Part shown: positions 6,937-14,385 of the stretch, in pieces
How the letters are laid out: every line of letters starts with the position of its first letter
Position numbering within the stretch: position 1 is the first letter of the stretch
NCBI GenBank assembly: GCA_035938175.1
Contig: DASZHD010000060.1
Location: 1 to 64,000 of the forward strand
Reading direction: 5' to 3'
DNA length: 64,000 nucleotides
Source of the DNA: DASRDE01 sp035938175
GTDB lineage: Bacteria > Vulcanimicrobiota > Vulcanimicrobiia > Vulcanimicrobiales > Vulcanimicrobiaceae
The notes under the pieces: model-generated
The model's database searches: none
The model's input: only the letters and a program-made list of their open reading frames with translations
What the model was told of the DNA's origin: nothing
Position numbers and translations under genes: made by a program

Positions 6937-7038
6937 ACTAGCGGAACCGGCCGGCGGCTCCCTGGTGAAGACCGGATCGCCCGCAGGCATCCGGTGAGGA
7001 CCCCGAGGCGAACCTCGAGACCCTACTTCGGCTTGCGA

Positions 7039-7069
7039 ACTATACCACGAACCCGGGGGTGGGCGTCAA
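7039..7069 (-). promoter_or_regulatory. Promoter of the infC-rpmI-rplT operon
   Basis: On the minus strand TTGACG (7064-7069) and TATAGT (7039-7044) are separated by 19 bases, and TGG just before the -10 makes an extended -10. Transcription would begin near 7032 and give a leader of about 140 bases with the attenuator before infC. Confidence 0.65.
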
Positions 7070-7102
7070 GGATGGCATGCCGCCCGGCGGGTAACCCGCG
7101 TC

Positions 7103-7558
7103 ATGGCTCCTATACGGCAGGCCGGCGTGGCAGATATTCCGGTCTTGGTGGATTTGTGGCACGCCATGCTGGTGGAGTGCGACCTGGTCGGGTCCGGGCT
7201 GGTCGACGACTGGCGCAGCCGCCTCGAGAAAGCGTTCGCTGCCGAGATCACCCGCGGGAGCGCCGTCTGGTGGCTGGCCGAGATCGGCCAAGACGTCGCC
7301 GGCACCTGCGCGATATTTGAACAGCGCGGACGTTCGCAAATCTTCATCGATCGAAAAGCGACGCTCGGCGGGATGTACGTCCGGCCTGCGTTCCGCAGGC
7401 GCGGCATCGCGCTCTCGCTGGCAAAGCACGCGATCGCGTGGTGCCGTCAGCAGCGCTTCACGTTAATTCGTTTGCACGCCTCGCGCGACGGGCGTCCGAT
7501 TTACGAAGCGCTCGGATTTGTGACGGCGACGGAAATGATGCGTTTGAGCTTAGATTAG
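7103..7558 (+). CDS. GNAT-family N-acetyltransferase
   Basis: This 151-residue GCN5-related acetyltransferase would move an acetyl group from acetyl-CoA to an amine on a small molecule or protein. The acetyl-CoA pyrophosphate loop is clear in MYVRPAFRRRGIALSLAKHA (near 92-111), the R/Q-x-x-G-x-A type motif. A terminal strand with PIYEALGFVTATEMM is the usual GNAT end (Y-x-x-x-GF). The N-terminus IRQAGVADIPVLVDLW is the standard first strand and helix. The acceptor substrate cannot be told. It is transcribed divergently from the infC promoter. Its stop overlaps the stop of the gene at 7555 by four bases, tail to tail. Confidence 0.9.
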   Translation: MAPIRQAGVADIPVLVDLWHAMLVECDLVGSGLVDDWRSRLEKAFAAEITRGSAVWWLAEIGQDVAGTCAIFEQRGRSQIFIDRKATLGGMYVRPAFRRRGIALSLAKHAIAWCRQQRFTLIRLHASRDGRPIYEALGFVTATEMMRLSLD

Positions 7559-7869
7559 TCGCCGTCGTCGAGCGGCTCTTCGGTCAGCACTTTACCGGTT
7601 TTCGGATCGATCTTGCGCTGACATCTGTCTTCCGTTTTGCCGACGATCAAGCCGACCTCGTCGCGGATCGCCGTGTACCGGTTATTGGGACAATTCGACG
7701 GACGAGGCTCGATTTGCCAAAGCACGTCGCCCTTGTCGGTTACTCCGAAAATATTTTGCGGATAGTTCTCTTCGGGAGGAACGCTCAGCAGCACGACGTT
7801 GACGCCGTCGACTTGCAGGCGCTGCTTTATCGGGTATGCGGGCAAGCCGGGAAAAGCTCCAGTCGTCAC
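7555..7869 (-). CDS. Small protein, unknown function
   Basis: The gene encodes 104 residues from an ATG at 7869, with no signal peptide or membrane helix. The middle has a repeated strand-like pattern: VNVVLLSVPPEENYPQNIFG, then VTDKGDVLWQIEPRPS, and RYTAIRDEVGLIVGKTE. The alternation looks like beta blades ending in a polar acidic tail. Two cysteines (in SNCPNN and EDRCQ) could pair. It follows the TonB-C protein by 18 bases on the same strand and so probably shares its mRNA. I do not recognise the family and propose no function. Confidence 0.65.
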   Translation of the reverse strand: MTTGAFPGLPAYPIKQRLQVDGVNVVLLSVPPEENYPQNIFGVTDKGDVLWQIEPRPSNCPNNRYTAIRDEVGLIVGKTEDRCQRKIDPKTGKVLTEEPLDDGD

Positions 7870-7887
7870 GTCGGTCTTGTACCCCGA

Positions 7888-8547
7888 TCAATGCGGCTGG
7901 AACACGACCTTAAAGATGTAGGCGGCCACAACCGGTTTGCAATCGACGAGTTTCGGCGCGTAGACCGAGCGTTTTGCGGCGTCGAGCGCCGATTGATCCA
8001 GCGTGTCGTTTCCCGTCGACTGCGCGATCCGTTCGTCGAGCAGTTCGCCCGACGTGCCGATCTTCACGCGAACCAGCGCCGTCGTCGTTTGCGGGACGCG
8101 CAGACTTGCGGGATACACGATATGGGCGGACGTCGCGACCCGGCCTTCGTGATTGCAACTGTTTGCCGCGGGTGCCGGCGCCGCGGTTGCGGATTCTTCC
8201 GGCGATAGTACGCCGGGCGCGGCGAAGTCTGCTTGGTACAGATACGTGCCGGGCATCGCGGTACAGTTATCTTGCTTGGGCTGATACGTGCTTCGGCGCG
8301 CCGCTTCCATCATCGCGTTGTCGAGCGCCGCGTTCCCCGTCGATTGCGTCACCCGAACCCGAACCACGGTACCGTCCGGCGCCAAGTCGACTTCGGCCGC
8401 GCCCTTGAGCGAGCCATCGAAGGTGACGTCGTCGGGCACCTGCGGATTGACGCGCTGAAGTATCGATGCGTCGTGAAACGGCATTCCGCAAGCCGGCGTC
8501 GGCATCGGGAACCGGTATTGTTGAAAGGCGAGGAGCAGGGCAAGCAT
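7888..8547 (-). CDS. Secreted protein with two tandem TonB C-terminal domains
   Basis: This 219-residue protein has a short hydrophobic start (MLALLLAF) and two repeats of the TonB C-terminal fold. The first spans about 60-117 (VDLAPDGTVVRVRVTQSTGN, then AARRSTYQPKQ). The second spans about 150-217 (VRVKIGTSGELLDERIAQST, then AAKRSVYAPKL). Each repeat ends with a cysteine-bearing strand and a Y/F-rich final strand. A usual TonB has one such domain on a long Pro-rich arm anchored by a transmembrane helix, and this one lacks the arm and the anchor. It may not energise receptors at all but act as a small periplasmic binding protein. It forms a likely operon with the downstream gene at 7555, and the M61 peptidase is divergent. 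Confidence 0.75.
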   Translation of the reverse strand: MLALLLAFQQYRFPMPTPACGMPFHDASILQRVNPQVPDDVTFDGSLKGAAEVDLAPDGTVVRVRVTQSTGNAALDNAMMEAARRSTYQPKQDNCTAMPGTYLYQADFAAPGVLSPEESATAAPAPAANSCNHEGRVATSAHIVYPASLRVPQTTTALVRVKIGTSGELLDERIAQSTGNDTLDQSALDAAKRSVYAPKLVDCKPVVAAYIFKVVFQPH

Positions 8548-8622
8548 CTTGCCTTCCTTTCGGATTCGTGCCGAACGGGTGGCACGCAGTAGTTTTTTTC
8601 GCAGGCACTAATCCGACGTCCT

Positions 8623-10455
8623 ATGATTTTCGCCGCCATCATAGCGGCGCTTAGTGCCGCGCCCGGGCCGATTCGCCTGGACGTCGATGCATCGCAAGCG
8701 CCGACGCAAAACATCGTTCGCACGCACGAAATCATCCCGGTTTCGCCCGGGAAATTAACGTTGTATTATCCCCAGTGGATCCCGGGGGAGCACGCTGCCG
8801 CCGGACCGATTCAAAACGTAGCGGAACTGCAAATACGCGGAAACGGCGCGGCCATTCCGTGGCGGCGCGATCCGCTCGATATGTTCGCGGTGGAGCTCGA
8901 CGTTCCGCAAGGCGTCTCGCAGCTCGACGTGGGCTTTACGTATCTGGGCGCCACGTTCGGGATCTATTCTTCCAACCGTCTTGCAACGCCGAACATTCTG
9001 GTGATCGACTGGAACCAAAATATTTTGTATCCGTCCACCGGAACCAACGACGATACCGTGTTCGAGCCCACACTGATCCTGCCGGGATCGAACTGGAACT
9101 TCGCGACCGCGCTTTACGACGCGAAACGGAACGGCTCTACCGTATCGTGGAGCGCAACGCCGCTCGGCCGATTGCTGGACTCGCCGTTGGACGCTTGTGT
9201 GAATTTTCGTCAGTGGACGCTCTGGCAAGATCCCGGAACGTTTCCCGGTACGGCGACGCTGAACGTGTGCGCCGATACGCCGGACGAGCTCGATGCCTCG
9301 ACGCAAACCGTCGACCACTTCCGCAAACTCGTCCGCGAAATGATCGCGATGTACGGCGCCAGGCACTGGCACGACTATCATTTCCTGTTGACGCTTTCCG
9401 ACGTGATGCCGGGTGAAGGCATCGAGCACCACGAGTCCAGCGACGACGGTGAAGGCGGCGACTATTTCACGGATCCCAAGACGTTCGAGCGAGGCGGCGA
9501 TCTGCTCTCGCACGAATTCAACCATTCCTGGGACGGGAAATATTGCATGCCCGACGGCCTCGTTCGTTCGAATCCGAATCAGGCATACGACGATTCACTG
9601 CTGTGGGTGTACGAGGGCATGACGCAATACTACGGCGACGTCATGTCGTACCGCGACGGGATTCGTCCCGCAAAGAACTGGCCCGATCACGTTGCCGCCA
9701 TCTATGCGAACTACGACAACCAGCAGGGGCGGCAATGGCGTTCGCTCGGCGATACCGCGACCGCCGCGCCGTTTCTGTACGGCTCGCCGCGCGGCTACGG
9801 TTCCGAGCGCCGCGGCGTCGACTTTTACACCGAAGGCGAACTGATGTGGCTCAAGGCCGACTCGATCGTTCGCGATCTATCGCACAACACGAAGTCGCTC
9901 GACACGTTTGCCCGCGCGTTTTTCGGCGGTAAAAACACCGGCCCGGAAACGGTTCCGTACTCACGTGCCGACATCATCGCTGGATTGAATGGCGTCGTAC
10001 CGTACGACTGGGCCGGATTCTTCCACACGTGGGTCGACGAGATCGCGATTCATCCGCCGAACGGTTTTGAAGCGGATGGCTGGAAGCTCGTCTACACCGA
10101 TCAGCCGTCGAACGACGTGCCGCAAAACAACTTCGTGTATTCGCTCGGCTTCTCGGCCACGCCGGCCGGCGCGATTAGCGACGTGCATTTCGGCTCGCCC
10201 GCGTGGAAAGCCGGATTAGGCCTCGCGTGGAAGCTCGTCGCCGTCAACGGCCGCGAGTATACGCCGGACTTGGTGTACGCCGCGCTCAAGAACTCGCAGC
10301 GCACGCACCAGCCGGTGACGCTGATGATCGAGAAAGACGACATGTTTCGAACGGTGAGCATTCCGTACTTCGACGGTCCGCGTTATCCGCATTTGGTTCG
10401 CATACCGTCGACGCAGCAGCGCTTAACCGACGTGGTACAGCCTTATACGAAATAG
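8623..10455 (+). CDS. M61-family metallopeptidase with PDZ domain
   Basis: This 610-residue secreted peptidase is related to glycyl aminopeptidase. After a signal peptide (MIFAAIIAALSAAPG) comes an N-terminal beta domain with TLYYPQWIPGEHAAAGPI, typical of M61. The zinc site is HEFNH at 297-301, with the third ligand Glu expected in WVYEGMTQYYGD (E331). The catalytic domain runs to about 480. A PDZ domain follows (about 505-580: FSATPAGAISDVHFGSPAW, GREYTPDLVYAALK) and could recognise C-terminal peptides. The enzyme probably works in the periplasm on N-terminal small residues. It is divergent from the TonB-C protein. A palindromic repeat starts 18 bases after its stop. Confidence 0.93.
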   Translation: MIFAAIIAALSAAPGPIRLDVDASQAPTQNIVRTHEIIPVSPGKLTLYYPQWIPGEHAAAGPIQNVAELQIRGNGAAIPWRRDPLDMFAVELDVPQGVSQLDVGFTYLGATFGIYSSNRLATPNILVIDWNQNILYPSTGTNDDTVFEPTLILPGSNWNFATALYDAKRNGSTVSWSATPLGRLLDSPLDACVNFRQWTLWQDPGTFPGTATLNVCADTPDELDASTQTVDHFRKLVREMIAMYGARHWHDYHFLLTLSDVMPGEGIEHHESSDDGEGGDYFTDPKTFERGGDLLSHEFNHSWDGKYCMPDGLVRSNPNQAYDDSLLWVYEGMTQYYGDVMSYRDGIRPAKNWPDHVAAIYANYDNQQGRQWRSLGDTATAAPFLYGSPRGYGSERRGVDFYTEGELMWLKADSIVRDLSHNTKSLDTFARAFFGGKNTGPETVPYSRADIIAGLNGVVPYDWAGFFHTWVDEIAIHPPNGFEADGWKLVYTDQPSNDVPQNNFVYSLGFSATPAGAISDVHFGSPAWKAGLGLAWKLVAVNGREYTPDLVYAALKNSQRTHQPVTLMIEKDDMFRTVSIPYFDGPRYPHLVRIPSTQQRLTDVVQPYTK

Positions 10456-10473
10456 TCGTTCTGAATTGTCATC

Positions 10474-10749
10474 GTGACGTCATGGTCATGGTGAGGTATC
10501 GAACCACGCCGAGGTATCGAGGCGCCGCCGAGGCACGCGCTGCATCCAGCGGACGCTGTCGAAATCCCATCCGTGGAATTTCGACGCTGCCTGAATTTTT
10601 GCGAGAACAAGTTCGGTAACGGCCATCCGGGCCGGCGCAAAAATATCAGAGCCCGCTCGATGCAGCGCGTGCTTCGGCGGCCCCTCGATTCCTCGGGGTG
10701 GTTCGATACCTCACCATGATTACTCAGGTCACCATGACCATGGCGTCAC
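10474..10749. repeat. Palindromic element, copy A
   Basis: Two 63-base arms (10487-10549 and 10656-10718) are inverted and nearly complementary, around a 106-base core. The core holds a hairpin at 10558-10585 (GTCGAAAT and ATTTCGAC, capped by CATCCGTG) and a stem ATTTTTGCG (10595-10603) with CGCAAAAAT (10636-10644). An outer 21-base inverted repeat (10474-10494 and 10729-10749) has one mismatch. The element fills the whole gap between the M61 peptidase and rocD. Copy B at 23887 has the same core in opposite orientation; copy C at 38618 shares only the arms. No coding potential is evident. Confidence 0.93.
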
Positions 10750-10751
10750 GA

Positions 10752-11960
10752 CTATAAAGTCGACAAAACCTCGCCAACCGTCGAAATCAGCAGATCGATC
10801 TCCGCGTCTTCGATAACCAGCGGCGGTGCGATACGCAAAACCGATGCGTGCGTGTCCTTCGCTGCAATGCCGCGTTCGAGCAGCGCTTCGGACACGTTGC
10901 GCGCGGGAATCGTGAGCTCTACGCCGATCAGCAGTCCGCGCCCGCGAACTTGACGGACTAAAGGTGAGTCGATCGCGCGAAGGCCTTGCATGATCTTTGC
11001 GCCGGCGTATCGTGCGCGCGAGGCAAGATGCTCGTCGACGAGCACGTCCAACGCGGCGATCGCTACCGCCGACCCGAGCGGATTTCCGCCGAACGTGCTG
11101 CCATGATCGCCGGGGCGGAACAACGACATCAGTTCGGCGTCGGCGAGCGCCGCCGAAACCGGATAGAAACCGCCGCCCAGCGCTTTGCCGACGACCAGTA
11201 CGTCCGGCCGGATGCCTTCGTGATCGCACGCGAACATATCGCCCGCGCGCCCGAATCCCGTTTGAATTTCGTCCGCGACGAACAGCACGCGATGTTCGCG
11301 GCAGAGCCCCCACAGGCGTTTCAGAAATCCCTCGGGCGGCACGATGACGCCGCCTTCGCCTTGGATCGGCTCGATGAGCACGGCGCACGTGTTCTCGTTG
11401 ATCGCTTGCGCGACGGCATCGTAATTGCCGTATTCCGCATGCACGAATCCGGGTGTGAACGGACCGAAATCGTGACGATACTCGTGCGTCGAACTCGCGC
11501 TGATTGCCGCAGTCGTACGTCCGTGAAAATTATTCGTGAATACAACGATCTCGGCGCGATCCGGCGCGATGCCTTTGACGCGGTAGCCGTAACGCCGGGC
11601 TAGTTTAATCGCCGTCTCGATCGCCTCGACGCCCGTGTTCATCGGAAGCGCGACGCCATACCCGCAAAGCTCGGTGAGTTTTTTCAAAAAGACCGGCAGT
11701 TTGTCGTTGCGCATCGCGCGCGACGTCAACGTGAGTTTCTGCGCTTGCTCGATCATCGCGGCGGCGATTTTCGGGTGGCAATGCCCCTGATTCACCGCGG
11801 AATACGCGCTGATGCAGTCGAGGTACCGTTTTCCGTTGACGTCGTAAAGCCAAACGCCCTCGGCTCGTTCGACGACGAGGTCGAGCGGATGGTAATTGTG
11901 TGCGCCATAGCGATCTTCAAGCGCTATGAGTTCGCGAGCGTTGTCCTGAATGTCGTGCAT
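10752..11960 (-). CDS. rocD: Ornithine aminotransferase
   Basis: This class-III PLP aminotransferase of 402 residues turns ornithine and 2-oxoglutarate into glutamate semialdehyde and glutamate, linking arginine and proline metabolism. The N-terminus ALEDRYGAHNYHPLDLVVER and SAYSAVNQGHCHPKI are the ornithine-aminotransferase signature, and MNTGVEAIETAIKLAR follows. The PLP lysine is in VVGKALGGGFYPVSA (about K259), and the phosphate-binding VADEIQTGFGRAG precedes it. ATG 11960 is chosen because the family N-terminus begins there; the 29 codons upstream lack similarity. It is divergent from the alpha/beta hydrolase at 12099 and ends against repeat copy A. 4-Aminobutyrate or acetylornithine aminotransferases are less likely alternatives. 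Confidence 0.9.
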   Translation of the reverse strand: MHDIQDNARELIALEDRYGAHNYHPLDLVVERAEGVWLYDVNGKRYLDCISAYSAVNQGHCHPKIAAAMIEQAQKLTLTSRAMRNDKLPVFLKKLTELCGYGVALPMNTGVEAIETAIKLARRYGYRVKGIAPDRAEIVVFTNNFHGRTTAAISASSTHEYRHDFGPFTPGFVHAEYGNYDAVAQAINENTCAVLIEPIQGEGGVIVPPEGFLKRLWGLCREHRVLFVADEIQTGFGRAGDMFACDHEGIRPDVLVVGKALGGGFYPVSAALADAELMSLFRPGDHGSTFGGNPLGSAVAIAALDVLVDEHLASRARYAGAKIMQGLRAIDSPLVRQVRGRGLLIGVELTIPARNVSEALLERGIAAKDTHASVLRIAPPLVIEDAEIDLLISTVGEVLSTL

Positions 11961-12098
11961 TTTTCCGGGGGCGCCGCGTGTGTTTACTCGGCCGCGGTGG
12001 GCGGGCGAGGACCGCAGGGGCGCGAGACGCCTGCGTTCCAGGAACACTTGCCGCCGGAATTAAGGACTTCCGGCATGATCCCTCCAGGAGCATCCCCT

Positions 12099-12971
12099 AT
12101 GACACGCCGCAGTAGTGATTCCGTGTACGAGGATGCCCAGGAACGTCTGGAACGCTTTGCCAGGCGCGACCATGAAGGAATCAGCGAGCTCGGCCGCACG
12201 CTGGTCTTCGATCACGGGCACCGGACGGAACGGGCAACGCTGCTTTTTCACGGCCTTTCGGCCAGTCCGCGGCAGTTTATCGAGGTTGCGCAATCGCTGC
12301 ACGCACGCGGCCACAACGTCTTCGTCCCGCGCCTGCCGCGCCACGGCTACAACGACCGGTTGTCGGATGCATTGGCGCAGATGAACGTCCGTCAACTGAA
12401 AGCGTGTGCTGAGGAATCCCTGCGCATCGTACGCGGTTTGGGCGAACGCGTTTGCGTTTCGGGCTTTTCGCTGGGCGGGCTGCTCGCGGCGTATCTCGGA
12501 CAGGTTCATCACGTGTACCGGATCGTCGCGATCGTGCCGTTCATGGGCGTCGCGTTCGTTCCGAGCGCGTTTCGTCTGCGGCTGGCGAACTGGGTACTGG
12601 CGCGTCCGAATCGTTTTTTGTGGTGGGATCCGATCGCGCGCGAGCGGCAATTGCCCGCACACGGCTATCCGCGCTATGCGTCGCATGCCATCGCCCACGG
12701 GCTGGCGCTTGCGCACGAAGTCTTGGACGACGCGTACCGGCACGCACCCAAAGCGGAAGAGCTCGTCGTCGCGATCAACGTGCGCGAGCCGGCGGTCAGC
12801 AACAGCGCCATTATGGCGCTGGTCAATCATTGGAACGCGCATACCGGCGGGGCCGTCCGCGTTCATCGCTTTACGGATTTACCGATCGCGCACGACATCA
12901 TCGAACCGAAGCGCTATCCCGACGTGGCGCAGCGGGTAGCGCCCGTGATCGTCGAACTGATCGACGCGTGA
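12099..12971 (+). CDS. Alpha/beta hydrolase (paralogue 1)
   Basis: This 290-residue cytoplasmic hydrolase has the alpha/beta fold. The oxyanion strand reads TLLFHGLSASPRQF (48-61). The nucleophile elbow is G122-F-S124-L-G126-G (GFSLGG). The catalytic His is likely H265 in DLPIAHDIIEP. It shares GERVC, FVPRLP, PNRFLWWDP and the DLP-x-x-HDII motif with the gene at 13498, and the two flank tag, so they are local duplicates. AGGAG lies eight bases before the ATG at 12099. The stop overlaps the tag start as GTGA. Substrates may be esters, carboxylated lipids or epoxides; none can be named. It probably forms one operon with tag and the second hydrolase. Confidence 0.88.
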   Translation: MTRRSSDSVYEDAQERLERFARRDHEGISELGRTLVFDHGHRTERATLLFHGLSASPRQFIEVAQSLHARGHNVFVPRLPRHGYNDRLSDALAQMNVRQLKACAEESLRIVRGLGERVCVSGFSLGGLLAAYLGQVHHVYRIVAIVPFMGVAFVPSAFRLRLANWVLARPNRFLWWDPIARERQLPAHGYPRYASHAIAHGLALAHEVLDDAYRHAPKAEELVVAINVREPAVSNSAIMALVNHWNAHTGGAVRVHRFTDLPIAHDIIEPKRYPDVAQRVAPVIVELIDA

Positions 12972-13519
12972 AACGTTGTGCGTGGGCCACGACGCCCCCG
13001 ATGATCGACTATCACGACCGCGAGTGGGGCGTTCCGGTTCACGACGATCGTACGTTTTTTGAATTCTTGCTTCTGGAAGGCGCCCAAGCCGGACTCAGTT
13101 GGAGCACGATTCTTGCCAAACGCGAGAACTATCGCAGCGCTTTCGCGGATTTCGATCCGGCGACGATTGCGCGGTTTTCGCGCGCACGCATTGAACGGTT
13201 GCTTTTAGATCCCGGAATCATACGCAATCGTCTGAAAGTGGAGGGCGCGGTCAAGAACGCGCGATCGTTCCTGGCGATTCAAGACGAGTTCGGAACCTTC
13301 GATCGCTACGTGTGGAAATTCGTCGATGGGCGCCCGGTGTGCCGCCGCCGGCGTTCGCAGTCGCAGGTTCCGGCGTCGACGCCGCTTTCGGACGCGCTGA
13401 GCAAAGATCTGCGTAAACGCGGCTTCACGTTCGTGGGAACGACGATTTGCTACTCGTTCATGCAAGCGGTGGGATTAGTGAACGATCACGTGACGTCATG
13501 CTTCAAGCATTGCAAGTAA
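12968..13519 (+). CDS. tag: DNA-3-methyladenine glycosylase I
   Basis: This 183-residue base-excision enzyme removes 3-methyladenine from alkylated DNA. The N-terminus KRCAWATTPPMIDYHDREWG carries the family Cys and YHD-x-EWG motif. FFEFLLLEGAQAGLSWSTIL is the helix-hairpin-helix core. The C-terminal zinc ligands are in HVTSCFKHC, paired with the N-terminal Cys. The GTG start at 12968 overlaps the upstream stop as GTGA, which supports coupled translation; longer upstream reading is only the hydrolase in another frame. Its 3' end overlaps the next hydrolase gene by 22 bases. A repair gene wedged between two hydrolase duplicates suggests a shared operon rather than shared chemistry. Confidence 0.95.
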   Translation: MKRCAWATTPPMIDYHDREWGVPVHDDRTFFEFLLLEGAQAGLSWSTILAKRENYRSAFADFDPATIARFSRARIERLLLDPGIIRNRLKVEGAVKNARSFLAIQDEFGTFDRYVWKFVDGRPVCRRRRSQSQVPASTPLSDALSKDLRKRGFTFVGTTICYSFMQAVGLVNDHVTSCFKHCK

Positions 13520-14385
13520 ACCCGGCGCGCGACTACGACGAAGCATTGCGGCGCGTGCATGCGTTCAAGTCGCTGGACGACGATCGCGTCCTGCCGCAAG
13601 CCTCTACCACGTTGCTCACGCACGGCAGCCGAACGCCGCTGGCGGTCGTGCTCTTTCACGGATTCACGAACCACCCGGGCCAATACGTGCAGTTCGCTCC
13701 GCTCGTACACGCGACGGGTGCGAACGTTTTCGTGCCGAGGCTGCCGCTGCAGGGGTATAAAGACCGCCTAACGCGCGCCTTGAAGAACCTTACCGCGGAA
13801 GAGCTGCTCGCAAGCGCCGGCGAGGCCGTCGACATCGCGTGCGGTCTTGGCGAGCGGGTTTGCCTGCTCGGGATTTCGTCGAGCGGCGTGTTATGCGCGT
13901 ATTTCGCGCAACACCGCGGCGACATAAGCTATGCCGTCGGCGTAGCGCCGGTTTTCAGTATGTTGCACTTGCCGTATCGCATTAGCCGCGCCCTCGGTCG
14001 CGCGGCCTTGGTGCTGCCGAACCGTTTTTTGTGGTGGGATCCGCGGGTGAAGATGCAGCAGCGGCCGATAACTGCGTACCCGCGCTTTCCGACCCGGGCG
14101 CTCGCGCAAACGTTGCGCATCTCCGACGACGTCCACGACGCATCCGTACGCCAACCGCTGCGCGCTTCCGGCATCACGCTCGTGTGCAACTGGCACGATC
14201 CGGCGGTGAACAATCACGTTTCCGAAGGCGTCGTCGCCAATTGGAACGCATTGCGCGCGCGATCCGCCGAGCAATTCATATTCACGGATCTGCCGCACAA
14301 CCACGACATTATCGACCCGGATAATCCGCGAGCCCGAACCGACATCGTCTATCCCAAGCTCTTGGAGCTTATTCGTAAAGCTTGA
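13498..14385 (+). CDS. Alpha/beta hydrolase (paralogue 2)
   Basis: This 295-residue hydrolase is closely related to the one at 12099. It has FHGFTNHPGQY in the oxyanion region, the shared FVPRLP, GLGERVC and PNRFLWWDP, and a terminal FTDLPHNHDIIDP with the likely catalytic His. The nucleophile elbow reads GISSSG (125-130), so the usual second Gly of G-x-S-x-G is Ser, a change from paralogue 1. The ATG at 13498 overlaps the end of tag. A longer in-frame start at 13447 lies inside tag and is unlikely. It ends convergently with the glycosyltransferase, overlapping its 3' end by 17 bases. Its substrate is unknown. Confidence 0.87.
   Translation: MLQALQVNPARDYDEALRRVHAFKSLDDDRVLPQASTTLLTHGSRTPLAVVLFHGFTNHPGQYVQFAPLVHATGANVFVPRLPLQGYKDRLTRALKNLTAEELLASAGEAVDIACGLGERVCLLGISSSGVLCAYFAQHRGDISYAVGVAPVFSMLHLPYRISRALGRAALVLPNRFLWWDPRVKMQQRPITAYPRFPTRALAQTLRISDDVHDASVRQPLRASGITLVCNWHDPAVNNHVSEGVVANWNALRARSAEQFIFTDLPHNHDIIDPDNPRARTDIVYPKLLELIRKA

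Noticed and set aside
10474..10749. CRISPR array or insertion sequence at the repeat elements
   Set aside because: There are no regularly spaced short repeats and no transposase frame. Each element is one long palindrome.
11745..12098. Extended N-terminus of the alpha/beta hydrolase
   Set aside because: It reads through the opposite strand of rocD. The ATG at 12099 has AGGAG and matches the paralogue.
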